Positions 34,501-42,937 of a DNA stretch of 64,000 nt are shown here, one piece after another (within the stretch, counting starts at the first letter, position 1; each line of letters starts with the position of its first letter). The translations under genes and the position numbers were made by a program. Origin of the DNA: FEN-987 sp049521055. Its GTDB lineage: Archaea; Thermoproteota; Bathyarchaeia; 40CM-2-53-6. The stretch lies in contig JBEKPE010000001.1 in NCBI GenBank assembly GCA_049521055.1, positions 62,001 through 126,000 of the forward strand, given 5' to 3'. The notes beneath the pieces were generated by a model. That model had not been told where the DNA came from. It saw only the letters and a list, made by a program, of their open reading frames with translations, and searched no databases.

Positions 34501-37500
34501 TCAAACGAATTGCGCTAGGGTTGGCTGTTTCTTTTTCTCTTCATGTTCGTTAAAGAGAGAGTTGATCTCTTCGCGGAGAAGTAACAATCGCTGTTCGTGG
34601 TATTGACCTAGGTCGTAGCGCTTAACCAAATCCTGCGCTACGGTCAAGTACTTTTCCACACCCCCCTTGTACACGGTTAACGAGAGCTTGCCTCCGCACC
34701 TTGGACAAGCTCCTTTCAACGGGAGACGCCGGAATTTCGAATTGCATTTCGTGCACCGGAACCTCTGTCCGGCAAAAGCCTTTAGGTTTCCAGTAAGGTC
34801 CCGCATGAAATGAGTCGATAACACTCTTTTCGCGACTTCTCCTGCTTCCACCGCTTTAATCGACTCGGCCAATTTCAGTTGCAAGGTCACCTTTTCGACC
34901 ATCGATCCTAGTTTCTTGTAAACGCTCTCCAAGTTTCCCGCGTCTACATCATCAGTACTTTGAGTGAAACCTAGAGACTCCAATACTGCCTGCGAACCAA
35001 GCCTGTCCTGAACTGTTTCAATGATGTTGGCTTGGGATTTGGGGTCAGAGTGCTTTTGCGTTGCATCGTAGAACTGTAAGGGAAGACGGTTAACTGATTC
35101 GATGTTGAACGCTTGGCGGGCAACCTCCCGCGGCTTAATTCCAATTGTTAACAATATCGGGGCATCCATTATCCCCCCAATCCTTGACGGAAGAAACTGT
35201 TTCGAAAAATTCAGAAGAATGTCCAAAGCAAGGCTGACGGAGTCTTCGTCGCCATCACAATCTCTCCGTTTTGCAGCGTGCCAGAATGGGTGTGCCAAGG
35301 TAACGCTGGCTTTTGTAAAACCGATAATACGCCCAATGACTCCCACTGAGGTGTGTGGTGAGAGGCCGATAACCAATTGACCAACGAGATCTTGCTTATT
35401 CTTCGCGTTATAGAATGGGGGCAAGCCGTAAAGGCGTTGTAGGAGATCGTCGATGAATTTTGCGACCCTGACGAAATAGTCTCCGCATGCTTCCGGGACG
35501 ATGATGTCGTGTACTCTGAGGCTACAACACTGATTCGATGTAAGCGGATTGCCCGCTACGTCGACATCGTACCCCAACTCAATTAGTTTGTCGACCCCTA
35601 CGCCGATCTCGGCAGGTTTGAAGTGTGTAAGCGGCGCATTCGTCGCATCGAATCGTACGGTACCATCTTTGAATACGGATACGTCATACTTCGCCCTTAG
35701 CAGCCCTTTCTCAAGAGGTTCCGGCGTCTTCGTCTGATTGGTCAGCCCGCGGACGCCTTTTACGCTCTCGGGGGTGACGGTAAGCGAGAGCCTTCTTTGC
35801 GCCGAATTGAACAGGTCGCGTATGGGCACGTTCCTTCGGGTAAACGCTTGAGCATCGCCTTTGCATGAGGGGCAGATTTTACCGGGAGTATCGATACCGC
35901 ACCTTTGGCAGGTAAACGCGGCGACCGTATCAGCGCCACATTTCTCACATTTGCCAAAGTGGGTCGTGTTGCCGCAGTTCCCGCATTTTCGGTATGCCAA
36001 TTCAACTGAGATTATGGTATGTTCCGCCATAGTCTCAACAATATTCCGCCTAGATCCCCCTGCTAACCCAATAGGAAAGAGGCAATGGACCAAGGGCCGC
36101 ATTTCGCGGCGCGCCGCCTTTTCCGGCCGACCCATTCGGGCGCCAACATAGACCGGCGCCTTTTTCATCAGTCGCATTCCCGAAGCGTGAAAGAGTTTCT
36201 CGAACACGTCTTTCCCCTCCACGGCACTGCCCTGAGAAGCCAACCCAAGGCATTCGTACAAGATCGTCGCGTCCTCGTCTACTATCAGGGAATCTTGGTC
36301 GACTCTGTGGAGGGCGCAGAGGTTCTCCAGAATGGTTTTGGTCATTGGGTCATTCTTAGTCGATATTCTATTGGGGGATGAGGTTGTTTGGTTGCTATCC
36401 AATAGCTTCGAGCGTAAGTAGTCGAAGTCTTGTGGGGCGATGTTCTCCCAGAACCATGTGTACTTCGGGTGCAGAGGGACGTTGGATCGTTTTGCAATGC
36501 GAATCGCCTCCTCAGCCGTTGGGCATTCTCCACTTGAGTCGTTCAGATAGGCGACAAGGCGAGGCTCATCTATACCAATGTGATCCGCGAATCCGTGGAT
36601 TCCAGAGTGCTTTGTAGCTTCGAGTTCCATTAGCTGCCTCCACCATTCCTCAACAAAACCTGACGGGAGAAGCGGGCGGTTGTTCTCTAGAAATTCCCCG
36701 AACCCTATCAGTATGTCCCCTAGGAACAGGATCTCGTCCACCGAATCGAGGAGCGTTTCCGTTCGCTTTGGGTCCGATAGCCTGACAACGGAACCATCCT
36801 TCAATCGGACAATGGGTGGTTCGATTGAATCAACGGTAGCCGCGATGCCCGCCTTGCCAGGCTTCTCTAACCTCAGCTGTGTTCCAACGGCGATGAACTT
36901 GCCGAGCGCTATCATTGTAGACGGATGAAGCCCAATTGCAGCCAAGCCGGTGTTTCTAGCTCTACCATATCTCAGCCTGAAGCCTCCCGTGAACTGAGGG
37001 AAGGCGAAGATTGGCCGTCCTGCCAGAACATCCTCCATGAACATGAACTCGCGCGCCTCTTCAGCCTCAGCCACGGGGGGCTTGATTTCCTTCAGCCAGC
37101 TCCATCCCTCTATGCCCAAGCTGTCAATTATTTTCAGGACCTTGTGGCTTCTACCAATCAGTCCATCGTGAACAACTCTTAGCGCCCCACCTCTCACTCG
37201 GTTCGTGTCCACCCGCGGCACGTTCCTGTACGCTGAAACTTCGACGGGATCCGTTTCGACGCCGTTGACTTCGACTGGCAGTCGCATGACGGCGTTGAAC
37301 AGCTCTTCATCTGAGACCTTAAACTGAAATCGGGCCACCTCCCTCTCGTACAAGCGTAGTTCTTCCACGAACCTTTTCGCTTCAAGTTCCGTGGCCTTGT
37401 ATCGGCCCAATCCCACCTGGTGTCTCACATAATCGGCGATGACAAGAATCAATGCCATATCGGTGCCCCCAGCGGACCTAATGGGGCCTGCAAAGTAGAC

Positions 37501-37914
37501 AGCCAGATACTTCGATCCATCTTGATTTGATCTTATCCTGACGCTTGAGATTCCCTCAATCGGCGCGGCAGTAACGCCTTCATCTAGAATGGCCGATGCA
37601 GTTCGGACCGCCTGTTCTGCTGCACGCTCACCGTCCACTCCATACTTTGAAAGCGAGATCTCTTCAGCTATCTTGAGCGCTACAAGCTCGCGTGGCATCA
37701 GAAGCGAAAGTTCGCGGATTCTTGAAGCCACCGCAGGAGGGCCGACAGCTTTCTCGACTCGTTCCGCAACATCCTGGGTGACAACAGACTCTGGATCCCG
37801 TGATGGATCCAACCCTTTTGCTCGTGCCTGTCTAGCTAGATCATAGATCTTGTCGACCTGATCCTTTAGGCCCTGAAAATACAGGTCGTGTCGGCTTAGA
37901 GCTGTTGCATCCAA
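34501..37914 (-). CDS. polC: DNA polymerase D large subunit DP2
   Basis: DP2 is the catalytic subunit of the archaeal replicative polymerase PolD. The protein is a single 1137-residue chain with no intein. It shows the N-terminal DP2 domain, the AGGT(D) segment, zinc fingers CGNCGNTTHFGKCEKCG and CQRCG...CPSC (about 640-683), the double-psi-beta-barrel catalytic motif RRDCDGDEDS (about 885), and a C-terminal zinc site CTKC...CPRCG (about 1051-1075). It follows the Elf1 gene by 54 bases. The partner DP1 is encoded 5 kb away, beyond the probable origin and Orc1/Cdc6. Confidence 0.97.
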   Translation of the reverse strand: MDATALSRHDLYFQGLKDQVDKIYDLARQARAKGLDPSRDPESVVTQDVAERVEKAVGPPAVASRIRELSLLMPRELVALKIAEEISLSKYGVDGERAAEQAVRTASAILDEGVTAAPIEGISSVRIRSNQDGSKYLAVYFAGPIRSAGGTDMALILVIADYVRHQVGLGRYKATELEAKRFVEELRLYEREVARFQFKVSDEELFNAVMRLPVEVNGVETDPVEVSAYRNVPRVDTNRVRGGALRVVHDGLIGRSHKVLKIIDSLGIEGWSWLKEIKPPVAEAEEAREFMFMEDVLAGRPIFAFPQFTGGFRLRYGRARNTGLAAIGLHPSTMIALGKFIAVGTQLRLEKPGKAGIAATVDSIEPPIVRLKDGSVVRLSDPKRTETLLDSVDEILFLGDILIGFGEFLENNRPLLPSGFVEEWWRQLMELEATKHSGIHGFADHIGIDEPRLVAYLNDSSGECPTAEEAIRIAKRSNVPLHPKYTWFWENIAPQDFDYLRSKLLDSNQTTSSPNRISTKNDPMTKTILENLCALHRVDQDSLIVDEDATILYECLGLASQGSAVEGKDVFEKLFHASGMRLMKKAPVYVGARMGRPEKAARREMRPLVHCLFPIGLAGGSRRNIVETMAEHTIISVELAYRKCGNCGNTTHFGKCEKCGADTVAAFTCQRCGIDTPGKICPSCKGDAQAFTRRNVPIRDLFNSAQRRLSLTVTPESVKGVRGLTNQTKTPEPLEKGLLRAKYDVSVFKDGTVRFDATNAPLTHFKPAEIGVGVDKLIELGYDVDVAGNPLTSNQCCSLRVHDIIVPEACGDYFVRVAKFIDDLLQRLYGLPPFYNAKNKQDLVGQLVIGLSPHTSVGVIGRIIGFTKASVTLAHPFWHAAKRRDCDGDEDSVSLALDILLNFSKQFLPSRIGGIMDAPILLTIGIKPREVARQAFNIESVNRLPLQFYDATQKHSDPKSQANIIETVQDRLGSQAVLESLGFTQSTDDVDAGNLESVYKKLGSMVEKVTLQLKLAESIKAVEAGEVAKRVLSTHFMRDLTGNLKAFAGQRFRCTKCNSKFRRLPLKGACPRCGGKLSLTVYKGGVEKYLTVAQDLVKRYDLGQYHEQRLLLLREEINSLFNEHEEKKKQPTLAQFV

Positions 37915-37968
37915 CGTTGCAGGCCTAGATTACAGACTGGCCTGCCTCTTCTTTAAGACTAGGAAAGC

Positions 37969-38268
37969 TTACTGCCCACTTGGAGTTGAAACCGAGGCAG
38001 ATTCAGCAGATTGCTGAGGCTGCTGAGTTTGGGCCTTGTCTTTCACGTAGAAGCTGTCCATGAACATGCAGTATATGTCGACGATTTGACTTGACGGAGT
38101 CGCCTCGAATTCGCGTTTGAGTCCGCACGAACCGCATTGGACACTCGCGGGACCAGCCCCTTGTGGAAGTTTTACGCGTATTGCCTCCTCGCCACAGACA
38201 GGGCAGGTGAAGACTGAGGGTAGTTTTTTCTTTACAACTTTGATTACTCGTCTTCTACGTCTACCCAA
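37969..38268 (-). CDS. Elf1-like transcription elongation factor
   Basis: The 99-residue protein begins MGRRRRRVIKVVKKKLPSVFTC, then CPVCGEEAIRV and CGSCG, then VDIYCMFMDSFY. This basic tail plus zinc ribbon is the hallmark of archaeal and eukaryotic Elf1, a factor that binds RNA polymerase during elongation. A Gln/Ser-rich C-terminal tail of about 20 residues is extra. It heads the minus-strand cluster with DP2. Confidence 0.88.
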   Translation of the reverse strand: MGRRRRRVIKVVKKKLPSVFTCPVCGEEAIRVKLPQGAGPASVQCGSCGLKREFEATPSSQIVDIYCMFMDSFYVKDKAQTQQPQQSAESASVSTPSGQ

Positions 38269-38491
38269 CCTGACTCCCCTCTAATTCAGATGCAGAGATC
38301 AGCCCCGAGTTATTTCAACGTTCCATCAAGTCTAACATCACATTCAAACCGGGAAATTCAAGCTCGAATTTGACCAATTACTTCCGAACGACATTGATGG
38401 AGTGCGAATTACGCTCCTTCGCTTGAGGGCTTGATGGGGTATGGATCGAATGGCGAATTATGGTTCGTAACCCGATCCTAGGAAACATGTG

Positions 38492-38512
38492 CGGGGGTGT
38501 CGAACACCCCCG
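38492..38512. repeat. Perfect GC-rich hairpin in intergenic region
   Basis: CGGGGGTGT and ACACCCCCG flank CGA, a perfect nine-base stem. It lies in the gene-free stretch 38269-38636 between the divergent Elf1 and 38637 genes; nothing else is supported there. The stem core GGGTGT/ACACCC is also seen in the hairpin at 14499-14535. Confidence 0.55.
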
Positions 38513-38636
38513 TTGACTGTCTTACAACCGTACAATGGGACCGAGCACTCTCGAGATCCTCGAACTCAATTTGGCGCAAGCCCGGATTTGTCACCACTGC
38601 AAGCTCGTTCTGCAAGAATATTCTCAAAGAGTTTAA

Positions 38637-39137
38637 GTGAATACGAAAGCGTATCCACACGGGTGTCCCTTGGCAGAACAACCCGACACGTCAGATGCGC
38701 GTCACTCAATCCATGGCACCGTAAGCGATCCAGTCACAAAGCTTCTCCTGGATAGCAGTCACCTAACCTTGCCACAACTGGAAACGCTACTCGCTGATTC
38801 CGTTTCACAAGAGAAAACCATGAAAAAAGGTTACAGGCGCCTTTTCAGGCCCTCAACGAAGAGGATTAGCCGCGGATCATATAATCGAAGCCTAATCCAA
38901 GCCCAAAATAACATTATTCGATCAATTTACACGATCTTGCTGTTAGGATATGTGGGGTTGTTCGATACTTCAGCGTTGCAACCCTTCATTGAACTCTCGG
39001 ACACACTTCAGGGCTACATCCAAGAAAACCAGTCCTCCTCACCCGGCGACTTGGAAGCGATTCGAGACTTGAAGCGAAGACTCTCGGAGGCTATCTCCGC
39101 ATTGGCCTACCGTCAAAGCTTCAAAGATACTCTATGA
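38637..39137 (+). CDS. Uncharacterised origin-proximal protein
   Basis: This 166-residue protein starts from GTG at 38637 (TTG at 38670 is an alternative). It is helical and basic in the middle (KKGYRRLFRPSTKRISRGSYNRS), followed by a hydrophobic helix (SIYTILLLGYVGLFDTSALQPF) and an acidic C-terminal helix. I do not recognise a family. It lies in the gene set around Orc1/Cdc6 and may be replication- or membrane-associated. Confidence 0.5.
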   Translation: MNTKAYPHGCPLAEQPDTSDARHSIHGTVSDPVTKLLLDSSHLTLPQLETLLADSVSQEKTMKKGYRRLFRPSTKRISRGSYNRSLIQAQNNIIRSIYTILLLGYVGLFDTSALQPFIELSDTLQGYIQENQSSSPGDLEAIRDLKRRLSEAISALAYRQSFKDTL

Positions 39138-39145
39138 CCGATCAT

Positions 39146-39352
39146 GTGATGTCACGTGACATGGCAAGAATACGCTGTGCGTTATTCAAACAGAGTGCGT
39201 ATTTGACGAAATGAAAAGGGGAACAAATTAAGCGAATTACCCCAGACGGCCAGAATATAGGCCGATTGTGTGATGTCACCGTGAGCTAGGTGGATGTCAC
39301 GTCAGCGTCACGTTCAAATCATCGTGACATCATAAGGCGACTGTGACATCAC
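39146..39352. repeat. Cluster of GTGATGTCAC / GTGACATCAC sites
   Basis: Copies are at 39146-39155, 39270-39279 and (as ATGTCAC) 39294-39300 in one orientation, and 39324-39333 and 39343-39352 in the other. ATGTCAC-GTGACAT at 39149-39162 is a perfect 14-base palindrome. All lie within the intergenic region directly before the gene starting near 39394, and suit an operator array for a dimeric DNA-binding protein or an origin-binding protein. Confidence 0.6.
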
Positions 39353-39393
39353 AGGGTAGAAGAGGTTAAAGCACCTTGAATCTCCCCTTTCCC

Positions 39394-40098
39394 ATGACCA
39401 TGGACGCCTTTGCGTTAGCAGTCGATTTGGTTTCCCTGCTCTGCTTGGTATTGGTGGGCATCGTAGGGAGCAAGACGATCCACGCTTTTCAGCAAAGCAA
39501 ACAAGCGGTAGTCGAATCCTCGTCGCTGATCAGCGTCATCGTGGACGCTCTTTCATCACGCATTCAACGCTCTGAATCGGTAATGATTCAGCTACGCTCA
39601 AGCATGGAGGCAACGACACAACGCAGCGACGCTCTAGCAGGAGAACAGGTGAACTTACGCACATCCCATCAGGAGACGTTGCGTCACCTGCAAGAGATCT
39701 TAGCTAACGACAAGAAGCTCGTCCTGGAATTCGAGCAATTAAAGTCAAAACTCAACACCATTCAACAAAGGAATCCAAGTATCGATGCCCTACCGAAACG
39801 TGAGAATTTGGCTGCCCTAGTCTCTGATGGAGACTTCTTAGCATCCCTCACGCCGACTGAACGTCTGACGCTGGAAATTTTAAGGGATGAAGGTGCGAAA
39901 GCGGCTCCAGAAATTGGAAAACGCCTGAACAAATCTAGAGAACACACGTCGCGATTGATGAAAAAGTTGTATATGGAAGGGTATGTCGACCGTGAATCGA
40001 ACCATGCTCCGTTCAGATACAAATTGAACGAGGCGTTGCGTGCAACATTCGAAAGTCCCAATGACCAGGTCAGGGCGAAACCGTCGGAGACGTTTTGA
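39394..40098 (+). CDS. Membrane-anchored coiled-coil winged-helix protein
   Basis: From the ATG at 39394 the protein has 234 residues; TTG at 39376 and ATG at 39400 are alternatives. It has an N-terminal membrane helix (about residues 5-26), a long coiled coil (about 35-125), and a C-terminal MarR-type winged helix (LTPTERLTLEILRDEGAKAAPEIGKRL, then SREHTSRLMKKLYMEGYVDRE). A DNA-binding domain on a membrane stalk could tether DNA or regulate from the membrane. The GTGATGTCAC array lies directly upstream. It overlaps the convergent gene by 29 bases. Confidence 0.65.
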   Translation: MTMDAFALAVDLVSLLCLVLVGIVGSKTIHAFQQSKQAVVESSSLISVIVDALSSRIQRSESVMIQLRSSMEATTQRSDALAGEQVNLRTSHQETLRHLQEILANDKKLVLEFEQLKSKLNTIQQRNPSIDALPKRENLAALVSDGDFLASLTPTERLTLEILRDEGAKAAPEIGKRLNKSREHTSRLMKKLYMEGYVDRESNHAPFRYKLNEALRATFESPNDQVRAKPSETF

Positions 40099-40459
40099 GT
40101 CGATAAAACCAGTGAGCAGCCGACCCTGTTCTCTCCAACATACCGCGGTCCGCAAGTCGCGATAAATACGTCGAAACGGCACCAAGGGTGAAGCCCTCCC
40201 CCCAGATTTCGCGGTAAGATTGGTAGATCTCGCGAGAATCGAAACTACGATCAGCTAACTGCGTGTTGATTACATCCGTCAACCGACTCATTTTGCTCTC
40301 CCCACCCTCAAGAGAAGAGACATGCTGATTGGGGCCGGCCACGATTTCCGCGTATTCTAACAATCGATTAACTTTCTCGACCGTAAAGTCCCCCTCAATG
40401 GCTAGGCTATGTTTTGCACCAGATCGATCGAAGAACTCGAGCTTGATGCGTCTTTTCAT
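40070..40459 (-). CDS. Small protein with C-terminal winged helix
   Basis: From the ATG at 40459 the protein has 129 residues (GTG at 40468 adds three). An N-terminal beta-rich part (KRRIKLEFFDRSGAKHSLAIEGDFTVEKVNRLLEYAEIV) is followed by a winged-helix-like C-terminus (RSFDSREIYQSYREIWGEGFTLGAVSTYLSRLADRGML). It begins beside the origin-like repeats and is divergent from orc1/cdc6. A regulator or origin-associated protein is plausible. Confidence 0.55.
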   Translation of the reverse strand: MKRRIKLEFFDRSGAKHSLAIEGDFTVEKVNRLLEYAEIVAGPNQHVSSLEGGESKMSRLTDVINTQLADRSFDSREIYQSYREIWGEGFTLGAVSTYLSRLADRGMLERTGSAAHWFYRLKTSPTVSP

Positions 40460-40545
40460 GAGGAGCACGTTCCACTGGTCAACAAATTATAAGTTGATTG
40501 GCATTGTTGAGCACGCTGCTGATATAGTTTCACCGGAAAAATTAG

Positions 40546-40569
40546 GCGTGCAGTGGAAACAGAGGGGTT
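40546..40569 (+). promoter_or_regulatory. Origin recognition box 1
   Basis: The site has CAGTGGAAAC followed by AGAGGGGT, closely matching the known archaeal ORB core (CAGTGGAAAC-GAAAGGGGT) including the G-string. It faces the same way as orc1/cdc6. Confidence 0.75.
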
Positions 40570-40823
40570 ATTGGAACAGTCCACAGACGACAACACGTGA
40601 ACTGCAACGAACCTATTCTGCCTAAGCGCCCCTAACCCCTTGATTTCGACTGGACAAATACATTTGACCAAACACTGAATAGAACAAATTCAAGTTTTGC
40701 TGACTGATGAAAATTAGAGGCGTAGGTACAATCTCGTAAATGCTATCTCATTTATTGTCAAAAAGTAATAGTACAATGACTTCTTCTTAACAGCAGAAGA
40801 AAACACGAACCGACTTCACCATA

Positions 40824-40852
40824 CTTGGAGTGGAATCGAAGGGGTGAGGGGG
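40824..40852 (+). promoter_or_regulatory. Origin recognition box 2
   Basis: GGAGTGGAATCGAAGGGGTG followed by more G keeps the AGTGGAA core and the G-string of the ORB. It lies about 280 bases from box 1, in the same orientation. Confidence 0.65.
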
Positions 40853-41030
40853 TCCACAACGCATTTTCCAACATGGTTTACAACATTTTTCCAGAGTCTT
40901 ATGTGATAACTGTGCATACCGGTTCCAGTGGCGATAGTTGATTTTCTTGTACAACAACCATTAGCTACTTTTCAAGATGTAAGACCGGTGTGACCAGTGG
41001 AGGTATGTTCCCTTACCAGCCGTAGACGTT

Positions 41031-42260
41031 ATGGAAACCTTATTCGACAAATATTTGTCCACCGCCAAAATATTCGCAGAGCGTGACGTTTTACGGCACG
41101 ACTACATGCCAACTCACTTACCGCACCGAGATGAGCATATTCAGCGTTTGGCAGGGATTCTTGCTCCCGCGCTTCATCAATCGAAGATATCAAATGTATT
41201 CGTTTACGGGAAAACAGGTACAGGCAAGACCATAGTAACGAAATTTGTGCTCGACAAACTGCAGAAGAAGGCCACCGAGATCGGGGCCCCAGTAAAGATG
41301 GCTTACATCAATTGCCGTCTCGCGGGAACTAACTACCGGGTGCTGGCGGAGATATGTAGAGCCGTCGGAGTGGAGGTACCTTTCACGGGAATTGCCGTCG
41401 GAGAGCTTTTGGATCGATTTTCAAATGGGATAAGTGCCGACAGGACTGCCCTACTTGTCACTCTGGACGAGATTGATGCTCTGATAAAGCATAACGCGGA
41501 TGATTCCCTGCTGTATGAGCTCACGAGAATCAATGAAACGCTCAACTCTTCTTGGATTAGCCTCGTAGGGATCTCAAACGATCTTCATTTCAAGGAGTTC
41601 CTGGATCCACGCGTCCTAAGTTCGCTTAGCGAAGAGGAGGTTGTTTTTCGGCCCTATCTCGCAGATGAGCTCTTTGACATTCTATTCGACAGGACACGAT
41701 TGGCTTTCCTCAAAGGGGCGCTCGACGAAAATGCTCTGAGACTGTGCGCTGCCTTGGCCGCCGGCGAGCATGGTGATGCAAGACGGGCACTCGATCTGCT
41801 TCGCGTCGCAGGGGAACTGGCGGAGCGCGAAGACTCGGGACGAGTGATCGAACAGCACGTGCGCCAAGCGCAGCAGAAGATCGAACACGATCGCGTGTCT
41901 GAGGTGTTGAAGTCGCTTCCTGCTCACTCCAAAATCCTGCTTGTCGGAGCGTACTTGTTGAGCAATCATCTCTCTAGCGGAGCCATAACTGGCGATGTGT
42001 ACGAGGTGTACCACGAGCTATGCGGAGCCAGCGATTTGGAACCATTGACACAGCGTAGAGTTAGCGGCCTCATCAACGAGCTGGACGTCATGGGAATATT
42101 GAACGCCAGAGTCGTGAGTTTCGGAAGGTACGGGAGAACCAAGAAAATAAGACTCGGAGTATCTCCTCGAGTTATCGCAGATACCTACTTTGAGGACAAT
42201 ATTGCGGGCAGGCTCTTCGGATACGTCCCGAAATCTCTCCAGAAGCATCAGGCAGCCTAG
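41031..42260 (+). CDS. cdc6: Orc1/Cdc6 replication initiator
   Basis: This AAA+ initiator binds ORBs and loads the MCM helicase. The 409-residue protein has Walker A GKTGTGKT (60-67), Walker B LLVTLDEID (141-149), sensor-1 SLVGISNDL, sensor-2 EHGDARRALDLLR, and a C-terminal winged helix (LTQRRVSGLINELDVMGIL). Its start is ATG at 41031, just after the origin-like repeats. The gene overlaps the following DUF99 gene. Only one copy is in the window; others may exist elsewhere. Confidence 0.96.
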   Translation: METLFDKYLSTAKIFAERDVLRHDYMPTHLPHRDEHIQRLAGILAPALHQSKISNVFVYGKTGTGKTIVTKFVLDKLQKKATEIGAPVKMAYINCRLAGTNYRVLAEICRAVGVEVPFTGIAVGELLDRFSNGISADRTALLVTLDEIDALIKHNADDSLLYELTRINETLNSSWISLVGISNDLHFKEFLDPRVLSSLSEEEVVFRPYLADELFDILFDRTRLAFLKGALDENALRLCAALAAGEHGDARRALDLLRVAGELAEREDSGRVIEQHVRQAQQKIEHDRVSEVLKSLPAHSKILLVGAYLLSNHLSSGAITGDVYEVYHELCGASDLEPLTQRRVSGLINELDVMGILNARVVSFGRYGRTKKIRLGVSPRVIADTYFEDNIAGRLFGYVPKSLQKHQAA

Positions 42261-42816
42261 CTTTAGAATCGTAGGAGTAGATGACGGGCCTCTTCCGACC
42301 AGGAGAGAGACTGGCGGATACGCGGTCATAGTGACGGTTCTACTTCAGGGCTTCTTGATTTCCAAAGTCAGACTTGGAAGAATAGAGGTTGATGGAACTG
42401 GCGCTAATTCCATACTCAGAGACTTACTCAGGAATATGGCATACGATGTCGCAATGCTTAGCGGGATTTCCTTCGGTGGCTTCAATCTCATCGACATCGA
42501 TCAACTTTCCCGTGGGACAGGTAAACCGGTAATCGCAGTCATTGGTGAAAGGCCGGACAACGTATCCGTGCGGAAAGCGTTGCGGAGGCATTTCGATGAT
42601 TGGGAGCGTCGGTGGCGAATCGTGAAGAATGCTGGCCCCTTGTATTCATTCAAACCACTTCCGAATGAACCCAAGTTATACTACGAAGTAAAGGGAGGTT
42701 CGCCAGCTTACGCTAGGAGAGTTATTGCCTCATCGGCCATCATCTCGCGTCTACCAGAACCCGTTCGCGTGGCTGGCCTCGTGGCCAAGAACCTAGGATC
42801 ATTCCTGGCTATGTGA
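42190..42816 (+). CDS. DUF99 (UPF0215) family protein
   Basis: The conserved part begins FRIVGVDDGPLPTRR and continues DVAMLSGISFGGFNLIDI and TGKPVIAVIGERPDN, matching DUF99, a family distantly related to endonuclease V. Its frame has no stop back into orc1/cdc6. The only starts are TTG at 42190 or TTG at 42202, both inside the end of orc1/cdc6, so the two genes truly overlap by about 60-70 bases. A DNA- or RNA-repair nuclease role is inferred from the family relation. Confidence 0.82.
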   Translation: MRTILRAGSSDTSRNLSRSIRQPSFRIVGVDDGPLPTRRETGGYAVIVTVLLQGFLISKVRLGRIEVDGTGANSILRDLLRNMAYDVAMLSGISFGGFNLIDIDQLSRGTGKPVIAVIGERPDNVSVRKALRRHFDDWERRWRIVKNAGPLYSFKPLPNEPKLYYEVKGGSPAYARRVIASSAIISRLPEPVRVAGLVAKNLGSFLAM

Positions 42817-42937
42817 CCAGTTCATGAGATGTGGTTGTTTCAAGAAACGGCAAAGAGTTTCGCGTAGAGAAATGGTAACTGCCTCGCGATCATACAGAGT
42901 TCGGCGACAAGCTGGAGTTGGCAAAATTAGCGGATCC

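Larger units (their letters stand above)
40469..41003. other. Probable replication origin
   Basis: The 560-base gene-free stretch before orc1/cdc6 contains several copies of the archaeal origin-recognition-box core: a strong one at 40546-40569, a second at 40824-40852, weaker CCAGTGG cores at 40921-40935 and 40990-41003, and an inverted one at 40469-40483. An AT-rich section (about 40730-40800) between the two strongest boxes could be the unwinding element. Orc1/Cdc6 adjacent to an array of ORBs is the standard archaeal arrangement. Confidence 0.72.

Noticed and set aside
39146..39352. Repeated GTGATGTCAC sites as a CRISPR array
   Set aside because: Units are only 10 bases, in both orientations and irregularly spaced, with no cas genes; an operator array fits better.
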